A stretch of 11,344 nucleotides of DNA, from NCBI GenBank assembly GCA_003833135.1, contig QZLH01000402.1:1-11344 (forward strand), given 5' to 3'. Of the stretch, positions 1 through 6,592 are shown piece by piece. This DNA is from Oehlia diaphana (taxonomy: Eukaryota; Glomeromycota; Glomeromycetes; Glomerales; Glomeraceae). Below the pieces are notes generated by a model, which was not told the origin of the DNA, ran no database searches, and saw only the letters and a program-made list of their open reading frames with translations. Within the stretch, counting starts at the first letter, position 1, and the number at the start of each line of letters is the position of its first letter. The translations under genes and the position numbers were made by a program.

Positions 1-420
1 AAAATTTAAGTCTAAATATATAACTCTTCCTTTGTGCCCAACTGCACGATGTACAAAAATATCATATTTATCGCTAACGATAATTCCTACACCTTGACCT
101 TTACCCCCTTGTTGTGAATAATCGAAGTATCCATGAAAACCTAATTGTTGTTGCCATATTTTTGATGTTCGAATTGGTAGATTAGTCTCAGCTAATCCAT
201 ATATATCTATATCATTATTTTTCATGGCGTCTAATGTCAAAATTAATTTTTCTTTGTTCAATGTATGAATATTCGTAGTAGCTATTTTCGTTATTGATGA
301 ATTTTTTAAAGAATTTTTTGTAAGTTGATTGTTGTTATTTTCTTTTTGGGGGAAGAAAATACATGTATAGTTAATCTTCTTATACACAAAATTCAAAACA
401 AATGAGCTGATCCTTTGGTC
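1..420 (-). mobile_element. LINE-type retrotransposon, N-terminal endonuclease part (partial, runs off left edge)
   Basis: A minus-strand frame stays open from an in-frame TAG at 421-423 down to base 1 (140 codons in the window). From about codon 45 it reads as the start of an endonuclease/exonuclease/phosphatase fold: KIATTNIHTLNKEKL, then IDIYGLAETNLP with the conserved Glu that normally binds the catalytic metal, then GKGQGVGIIVSDKYD. This domain nicks target DNA in LINE retrotransposons, and a reverse transcriptase would follow beyond the left edge. The first in-frame ATG (225-223) already lies inside the conserved domain, so the normal start is missing, lies upstream of a splice, or was lost by the 5' truncation common in LINEs. 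The first 40 codons, Asn-rich in part, look unlike the domain and may be flanking sequence. A cellular AP-endonuclease-like gene is less likely. The domain call is firm; whether the element is intact cannot be seen. Confidence 0.75.
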
Positions 421-848
421 CTAGATTATCAGGTTACGCAATGTAAATGTTAATAAGGTGTACTGTTGGGATCAAAAGTGACAATCGAAATTTTGAAATT
501 TTGAAATTGTGAAATCAAATTTTTTGCGAAATTTCCTTTTTAATAATTTTCTTTTATGGTAAATTCCCTTTATAATATAGATCGACATATACGTTTTTTT
601 ATAAAAAACAAATACACAGTGAAATTCGATATAATGGAGCAATCCGTCCCATTAGTAAAGTTTGTAAATCCATTTATATCAAGAAATCCGTTTCATCAGG
701 AGTAAATTATTTATTGATTATGATAATCCGTTCCTCCGATATATCAAGATTTATTTACTATGTTCTGCTATATCGTTTACTTTCGACTATTAAATATGGA
801 CTTAATATAGCAAATTGTGTGAAGTCATTATAAATATTTCGATTCTTA
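421..848. other. Non-coding spacer between LINE and kinase relic
   Basis: I see no coding frame of note. It holds a short iteration of GAAATTTT (about 486-514), runs of A and T, and the possible transposon end described separately at 613-790. Confidence 0.5.
613..790. mobile_element. Possible Tigger/pogo-like non-autonomous element, degraded
   Basis: After a TA at 613-614 the sequence CACAGTGAAATTCGATATAA (615-634) resembles the terminal repeats of Tigger/pogo-type transposons, which begin near CAGTGAAACCTCGATATAACG and duplicate TA on insertion. As in many of those ends, a motif is iterated inside: AATCCGT recurs near 640, 686 and 726, paired with ATATCAAG near 676 and 740. The right end is poor. 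The best candidate is CTATATCGTTTACTTTCGAC near 768-787, which matches the left end only partly. I see no transposase. The assignment rests on one end and is tentative. Confidence 0.3.
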
Positions 849-1325
849 TTATCGAATAACTAAATCAAGATCATAGTAATTACGCTCAAAATCATAAAAG
901 TATTTGTATTGTTGCTCTTTAGAATCCCATTCGATATATTTTCCACCGTTCCAATTTGCTGAATAAATTTCATATCATCATATATTTAATATTTGCAAAT
1001 TATTATATATTATCCATTCAATATTCGATCTAAATGAAACAACCATTTGACATTTTATCATTTCCCGACATCCATTTTGAAAAATTCTTTTTTAAATAGG
1101 ATCGAATGCAATATTCATAATATGACGTACCAATCAATAAAATTTTTTCGTGGTCATAATTTTTTGTTATCCTTTTTATCGCTTCTGTATTTTAAGAGGT
1201 TCATCATCAAGAATTGTTTGCTTTATGAAATGAAATTCATGTTCCTTGGTTATGTCATATTGAACGTTATAATCTAATAATGTATTAGCTCTTTCAATTG
1301 CGGTGATAATAAGTTCTTGTAATAT
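849..1325 (-). pseudogene. Relic of a Rhizophagus-type protein kinase, N-terminal part
   Basis: Reading the minus strand from 1325, three frames in turn give pieces that I recognise as the start of a kinase family expanded in Rhizophagus. The first is AIERANTLLDYNVQYDI followed by KEHEFHFIKQTILDDEPL. After a frame change near 1176-1195 comes EAIKRITKNYDHEKIL, then YYEYCIRSYLKKNFSKWMSG. Past about 1040 comes KCQM and IEWIIYNNLQ, and after another frame change near 985 comes EIYSANWNGGKYIEWDSKEQ, which sits where the glycine-rich loop and first beta strands of the kinase lobe should be. It ends at a TAA at 849-851. From memory of the family, a Cys-rich stretch of about 20 residues before YYEYC is missing. 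The catalytic lobes are absent. At least two frameshifts and the truncation make this a dead fragment. The plus-strand frame over 1047-1277 is its shadow. Confidence 0.7.
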
Positions 1326-1669
1326 TTAAGAATACAGTATAAGTTTTATAATAATAAAAAATTTGTTTAATTATGGAAGGGAAGAAAGTGGATCAAGTTT
1401 CGGGTCGTCAATTGACCATATTGATCATTGTATTTAATTATAATTCAGGAAAAAATTATTTTAATTTTAACCAAATAGAGGTTGGATCCATCCAAACCAA
1501 GGGAATAATTAACCGAAACATACTATAAATAATTATGAAGAGCACGTGACCGCCATGGTTGAGAAATTTCATAATGTTCAATAATGTTGATGGGCAATAT
1601 TGAAAAGAATCGAGAATCATTTTCTCCTAATATAACACTTTCGGATAGTAGAATTAATTCAACTTCCAC
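1326..1669. other. Non-coding spacer between two kinase relics
   Basis: No coding frame is convincing. There is a near-palindrome GGTCGTCAATTGACC (about 1403-1417) and a CACGTG at 1543-1548. The middle of the kinase, which should lie between the N- and C-terminal pieces, is not here, and the flanking relics point in opposite directions. Confidence 0.5.
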
Positions 1670-1964
1670 ATGAGAACAAAAATTAGATCAGAAATTCCAT
1701 CAGAATATAAAAAAAAAAATTGATGAAACAATGTTGGGATGCTGATTGCTGACTCATTAAAAAGACCTGATATAAATACTCTTTATGATGAAATCGAAAA
1801 AATGTGGAAAGATTCTTACGATAAAAATTATACAAATGAATCTAATATTTCAGAGTATAATCAAAATTTTCTAAACTAATAAGTTCAAGTTCTATAAAGC
1901 TATATTCATTACCAACAACTACTAAATATTATCAATTTAAAATTTACCAGAACCTAGAAGGTAA
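1670..1964 (+). pseudogene. Relic of a Rhizophagus-type protein kinase, C-terminal part
   Basis: Short frames in series give the end of a kinase catalytic domain and the tail typical of the Rhizophagus family. IRSEIPSEYKKK (from 1682) is followed after a frame change in an A-run by LMKQCWDAD, the last helix region of the kinase fold (subdomain XI). A small duplication (GCTGATTGCTGAC, about 1740-1752) shifts the frame to SLKRPDINTLYDEIEKMWKD, which carries the conserved Arg-Pro. The tail continues as NYTNESNISEYNQNF, then after another shift SSSSIKLYSLPTTTKYYQFK, and after one more NLPEPRR before TAA at 1962-1964. There are at least four frame disruptions and no N-lobe or catalytic loop. It runs opposite to the neighbouring N-terminal relic, so the two are unlikely to be halves of one copy unless an inversion occurred. 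Confidence 0.75.
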
Positions 1965-3590
1965 TCTCAATATAGATATTTTTAAACTGAATAACTATCA
2001 ATTTATATTATTTGTTCAGTCACTCGATTAGGAATATGCGGGATTTTACTGACTGATATTTTTATAAGTATTGGTCCTATTGACCACTGCAGTATTTCTA
2101 ATGACCGAACTATAACTCAGTTATTGGATGGGGATATCGGTCTACACTCAAAGAATTTAATTTAATAGCATTTCATTTGATATACTTGATAATAGTAATA
2201 ATAGTATATTAGCTGAAGATTAGGATAAATATTGCAATTTTGATTCAGAACAAATTTTAAATTTTATTTTATTTGATACTATTCAATTCATTTATTCATT
2301 TATTCATTTATTTTATTTTATTTTGATGATAAATAAGCAGAAGTATATAGATACTTATATGTACTAATAACAGATAAGTTATCATACTTAATATTATTTA
2401 TACTAAAAAATATTTTGTTAAGTATGAAGTAACAATATTCTTTTGTTTGATAATTTTTGTTTATTAAAGCAACTACAATCATACCTCAAATCGATAAAAT
2501 GACTAACTACGTTACGGTTAAACCTTTTCTCGACGTTTTGTTTAAAGTAATTTTGCCACTTTTAATATAATTTTTTAAAACGCATGCAAGTAAAATCGAA
2601 TTGCTTTAGCTATATAACTTTTATTAATGGTCACATATCCTTCATTATATATATGTCGCCAAATAATTATTTGTCCAATTACAATTTAAAATTATTTGAC
2701 TACGTAAATATTTATTATTTTTAGTTTTTTGATATCGTACCTCAAACAATACGAGTTAAGCATGAAAATGATAAATTTATTATAAAAATATTTTACAGTG
2801 GCTAGTTTATATGTCCACATGATCACTTTTCGTAATAATTCCGCAGCTGATATTTATTTATTAAACGATCACACTAATTCGAAAACCGCAATAATTGCAG
2901 TTATTAGAAATTTTTCTGGTAAAATCCTGGTATCTAAAACTTTGAGAGCTGTGCAGGCATTAGAAATTAAAAATTAAATGTAAAATTTTAAAAGAAAAGA
3001 TGTATTTTTTTATGGTGGATGAAATCATATTTGTCACGCAATTACAGTATTTGTCACATAGCTAGTTTCCATGCCGGCAAAGTCACGTGGAGCAGGTAAA
3101 TGGTGATCCCTAACCTGCACCCTGGACCGATCAAATTTGTATTTTTCTTTCTCTCTCTTTCAGTTCGTGATACTCATGTTTTACATTTCATTTTTTATTT
3201 TTATTAAAAAATAATATTTTTAGTTATATAATAGTTGAATAATAATATTGCTAATATTTCTATTTTTTATCAACTCTGTTGACAATTTTTGCGTTGGAAC
3301 ACTCTTAGAACTGACTCTGAAAGATGGAAATATTTTAATATGAAATTATGAGTGTATTTTGTAACAATAAAATGTAAACTTTTTTTAAAATATTATTAAA
3401 ATATAAATAAAGTTATAGTATATATTGCTATTTGTGTATAAATGCAAATACTCAAACATAAAGTTACAAATTGTTAGTTGTTTCTCTCAAAAAAATTACT
3501 ACTTTGAGTTGAATTTTGTTTTCTTCACTCCCTTTTTTAAAAATAACATCGCGAAATTTTTCCAAGACAAATGTTACACAAAACAACCTT
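1965..3590. other. Long AT-rich non-coding region
   Basis: I find no supported gene. Contents are a simple repeat at 2281-2324, a 52-codon frame at 2819-2977 (plus) with weak RNase H-like character described under findings, and a more GC-rich patch at about 3070-3130 that contains CACGTG and a small hairpin (GCAGGT...ACCTGC), followed by a pyrimidine-rich tract ending in CAG at about 3144-3163. Two copies of TATTTGTCAC (3028 and 3048) lie here, with a third nearer the hydrolase gene. The plus-strand frame at 3425-3655 has no recognisable protein features. Confidence 0.5.
2281..2324. repeat. Simple repeat, TTCATTTA-type
   Basis: Three to four copies of the unit TTCATTTA grade into ATTTTATTTT. 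This is an ordinary low-complexity tract. Confidence 0.7.
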
Positions 3591-3593
3591 CAT

Positions 3594-3754
3594 CCAATCA
3601 ATTTGATAGCCTGGATAAGCTTGGTCTAGGCTCGTATTATTTGTCACATGATTAACTTCGATATGGAATGATCACCACGGAACTTGATGGTAAGGTCATT
3701 CTCAATGAGTCAATGAGTTTATTTTTGGAATGGCGGATTATTCTCATATAAATA
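3594..3754 (+). promoter_or_regulatory. Promoter of the alpha/beta hydrolase gene (CCAAT and TATA boxes)
   Basis: A CCAATCA box lies at 3594-3600 and a clear TATA box TATAAATA at 3747-3754, 50 nt before the ATG at 3804. Between them is a TATTTGTCAC motif (3638-3647) that also occurs twice about 600 nt upstream. The TATA-to-ATG distance implies a very short 5' leader. The stonustoxin-like pseudogene at 6593 has a TATA-like TATAATAAATA at a similar distance, which supports the reading. Confidence 0.6.
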
Positions 3755-3803
3755 GAACATTATTTGTACTGAAACTTTCACATAAAGTTTTAATATTTTG
3801 AAA

Positions 3804-5697
3804 ATGATCGAATTTGTAAATAATACTCTATTGTTTAACATTTCTTTAATAATAAAACATTATCTTATCGGACCACCTAAACCTTCATGGGATTTAAAAT
3901 TTCATCAAACTTGGGCAATGATAAAATCAATGTCCGAAAATACAAGTAATATGACAATTGAGCAAATACAAAGTGCTAGTTTTCGACCTGTTCCTACACC
4001 AGCTGGTGTGATGATAAATGAATTCAAAATAAATAATAAATATAGACATGAAGCTCAAGTTCATCTTAATAAAATTTTAAAACCTTACGAACATGTCTTA
4101 GATCCTGAATGGAAAAATTTGAAAGATGATGGAATTAACGCTGAATGGGTTCACGTTTCTAATGATGGATGGGAAAAAAGAGAAATTAGGAAAACTATTT
4201 TGTACTTACACGGTGGAGGTTATTATTTGTGTAATAAAGATTCTTGTCGTAATGTTACAGGTTCTTTAGCGAAATGGACAAATGCAGGAGTTTTAGGTAA
4301 GTCAAAACCTTAAAAGAATGAAATATTTAATAAATTTTTATTTTATTTATACCTAACTAAAATTTTATTTTATAGCAATCGATTATCGGCTTGCACCTCA
4401 AAATCCATTCCCTGCCGCATTACAAGATGCATTGGCCGCTTATTTGTACCTCTTAAATCCTCCAAAAGATACAGGATTCGAACCTTTAAATCCAAAAAAT
4501 ATTGTAATTGCTGGTGATAGTGCTGGAGGCGGTTTAAGTTTGGCTCTTGGACTTGCTATACGTGATGCTGGATTGCCACCATGCGCTGGTATCAGCTGTT
4601 GGGTAAATAAAGAATATATTTTTTTTATAGTGTTGAATTACTAATCAATTCACATGATTATACTGTATCGCGTTACAGAGCCCGTGGGTTGACCTTACAC
4701 ATGTTACTCCTTCAATTCTAGATGACGAATGTGTTGATTTTATTCCAAAATTCAAAGGAAGTAATATTACTCACGCAGAATCTCAAGTTCTTAGTGAATA
4801 TAAAGAAAAAACTGCTGCCCTCACAGAAAAGATTAAGAAACAAAATCTTGGTCCCAAAATTTGGCATGATTCTTTTGATAGATCTGATGGAGTATTACAA
4901 TTATATGCACCTAATGAAGGTTTAGCAATTCCATATGTTAGTCCCATGTTAACTGAAAGCTTAGGCAATTTGCCTCCTTTATTATTGGTAAGAAAGGTAT
5001 CTCTTAATGATCCTCTCCTAGATAACTTTGCACTAAAAAAAGAATTAATTTGAATAATACAGGTTGCTGGAGATGAAGAAAGAATACGAGATGAAATAAT
5101 TTATCTCGCCCATAGATCTGCTGAACCAACTAAATATAAGGGACCATCCTATAATGCTGGTAAATTTGAAAATTCTCCATTCCAAACTCCGACAAATACT
5201 ACACTCGAAATATATGAAGAAATGACTCACGTGTTCCAAGTAAAGAAAAGCATTTGTTTTAAAATAGAAAAATGTACGTTTGTGCGATTATTTTTTAACA
5301 CAAATAATTCTTTTATTAATATATCCTAGACGATAGAACATCCTAGCACTACTAAGTCGTATGAACGTACATCTGAATTCATAAATAGAGTGATAAATTC
5401 TCCTAATGAGCCACTTCCTCCTTCCTCTTATAATTGTATAAATGTTAAGGGAGAATTTAATCCTTTAAAAGAACATCATAAAAAGGTTCTTAATTGGGAA
5501 GAAATTGGTATTGTACCAAGTGTCACACGAAACGAATTCAATTCTACCTCACATAGATTGTAAATAAATAAATATTTAAATTTAAATTTAAAATATAATA
5601 AAAATATGTTAATTTACTTGAAAATTTCTCTTTTAGGACACCAAAACTTCTCATATCCATCGGTATTGTCAGTGTTCTTGCTTATGTTCTTTATTGA
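3804..5697 (+). CDS. Alpha/beta hydrolase of the hormone-sensitive-lipase (HSL) family, six exons, C-terminal membrane anchor
   Basis: Exons are 3804-4296, 4376-4602, 4679-4987, 5063-5239, 5330-5559 and 5637-5697. All junctions are GT-AG and keep the frame, giving 498 aa. HSL-family hydrolases cleave ester bonds of lipids or small acyl substrates. Seen here are the oxyanion-hole motif HGGGYY (136-141), YRLAP (168-172), NPFPAALQDA, the nucleophile elbow GDSAGG with Ser213, SPWVDLTH (from 241), an acidic-residue segment GDEERIRDE (346-354; acid Asp347 or Glu349) and the histidine in THVFQ (His399). The triad is therefore complete. The N-terminus (residues 8-22) is moderately hydrophobic, and the last 16 residues (LLISIGIVSVLAYVLY) form a hydrophobic tail, so the enzyme is probably bound to a membrane such as the ER or a lipid droplet. 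The start is the first ATG after the TATA box; an upstream in-frame TTG is not used. The length exceeds the usual 300-400 aa because of extra sequence at both ends and after residue 360. The substrate is unknown. Confidence 0.88.
5560..5636 (+). other. Intron 5 of the hydrolase gene: splice donor overlaps an alternative stop codon
   Basis: The donor GTAAAT begins at 5560. If the intron is not removed, the codon TTG (Leu479) is followed at once by TAA (5561-5563), giving a 479-aa protein with no hydrophobic tail. If it is removed (acceptor CTTTTAG ending at 5636), the same Leu codon is rebuilt and 19 residues ending in the membrane segment are added before TGA at 5695-5697. The intron carries AATAAA (5563-5568) and further A/T-rich polyadenylation-like words, so both retention and intronic polyadenylation could give the short form. 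The rebuilt frame and hydrophobic tail support a real exon 6; use of the two forms is inferred. Confidence 0.6.
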
Positions 5698-6029
5698 TTT
5701 ATTTTTATTTATTTGTTTATTTATTTTATTATATTATTTATTTTTCGTTTACTTATTTATATCAAGATCAATCAAGATCATCAAAATTTTCTTTCAAATA
5801 TATTATTAGCTCTACGTAAATATCTAATCTACTATGATCAGCAAATTAAATTCCAAACTTATCACTATAAGATGTCAAAATGATGTCAAAAAAAGTGCTA
5901 TTTTTATTTTTATTTTTTTTTCTGGGTGATAATGGGCTATTTTTATCTTTCATGAACGATTTTTGATATTTTTGTAAATGGTTTCTTTTATTATAAATAC
6001 ACTTTTTTTTTTCAAATAAATAAATACAC

Positions 6030-6185
6030 TACATTGCAGAAACTTAATTTCCTTAATATGCAGTAACTGCGTATTTACAATATTCTCACTATGCGGTTAC
6101 TATTGCACTATGTAGTTACTGTATGACTAAGATGCAGTTACAATACAGTTACTGCATATTAAGGAAAACCGGTTTCCGTAATGTA
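6030..6185. mobile_element. MITE-like inverted-repeat element with iterated AGTTAC motif
   Basis: The two ends, 6030-6069 and 6146-6185, are inverted copies matching at 34 of 40 positions. The inner 20 bp (TCCTTAATATGCAGTAACTG) are identical and the outer end reads TACATTGCAG or TACATTACGG. The outermost TA on each side fits a TA target-site duplication of mariner-like elements. The interior repeats a core near GCAGTTACT: variants lie near 6059, 6093, 6112, 6134 and 6146, in both orientations. There is no coding capacity, so it would be a non-autonomous element. The inverted repeat is directly visible; the transposon class is inferred. Confidence 0.6.
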
Positions 6186-6533
6186 TTTTTTTTTTAATAA
6201 ATACACTATTTTTTTTTCACTTTTTTTTTTCATTATTTTTTTTTTTTTCAAATAAATAAATACATTATTATTTTTCTTTCAAATAAATAAAATAACGAAA
6301 CAAACAATTACGATTATTTATGTTTTTGCTGCAATTTATTTATAGAGCAAAAAGTTTTAAAAAATTCCTTTGTTTTTCTCAATTAATCTCTTTATTTGTC
6401 AAGTTTCGGTAATCTTGGCATAATAAAATACCAAATTTATTGTGAAACAACTTCATTTACATATCATTGCATGAACCATATAATTTTCGACAATCGTTAT
6501 CGCGGACCGAGAACTTTATTTATTTTTTCTTTT

Positions 6534-6544
6534 TATAATAAATA
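6534..6544 (+). promoter_or_regulatory. TATA box of the stonustoxin-like pseudogene
   Basis: TATAATAAATA lies about 50-60 nt before the ATG at 6593, a spacing like that of the hydrolase gene. It suggests the pseudogene kept its original promoter. Confidence 0.4.
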
Positions 6545-6592
6545 ATTGTTTTGACCAACAATTCTATTTTCCCTCGTTATTGGCTTTAATTT

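Larger units (their letters stand above)
5698..6592. other. AT-rich spacer between hydrolase gene and stonustoxin-like pseudogene
   Basis: There is no coding frame. The stretch 5691-5760 is TTTA-type low-complexity sequence, followed by a direct repeat ATCAAGATCA near 5761-5780. From about 5900 to 6290 long T-runs alternate with variants of CAAATAAATAAATACA (near 6013, 6249 and 6279, with a shorter one near 6194). An inverted-repeat element sits among them at 6030-6185. A TATA-like TATAATAAATA at 6534-6544 precedes the next ATG by about 50-60 nt. Confidence 0.55.

Noticed and set aside
1047..1277. Plus-strand 76-codon frame
   Set aside because: It lies opposite the kinase relic at 849-1325, which carries recognisable family motifs; the plus-strand reading has none.
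3425..3655. Plus-strand 76-codon frame before the hydrolase gene
   Set aside because: It does not start with ATG, has no recognisable motifs and overlaps the CCAAT-containing promoter region.
3798..3803. TTG at 3798 as start of the hydrolase
   Set aside because: A nuclear fungal gene would use the ATG at 3804, 50 nt after the TATA box.
4722..4925. Plus-strand frame inside exon 3
   Set aside because: It is out of frame with the hydrolase and has no motifs; exon 3 in its own frame carries conserved residues.
4783..5239. Minus-strand frames opposite exons 3 and 4
   Set aside because: They are antisense shadows of coding exons.
5606..5809. Plus-strand 67-codon hydrophobic frame
   Set aside because: It overlaps exon 6 in another frame, and its hydrophobic look comes from the TTTA-rich low-complexity tract.
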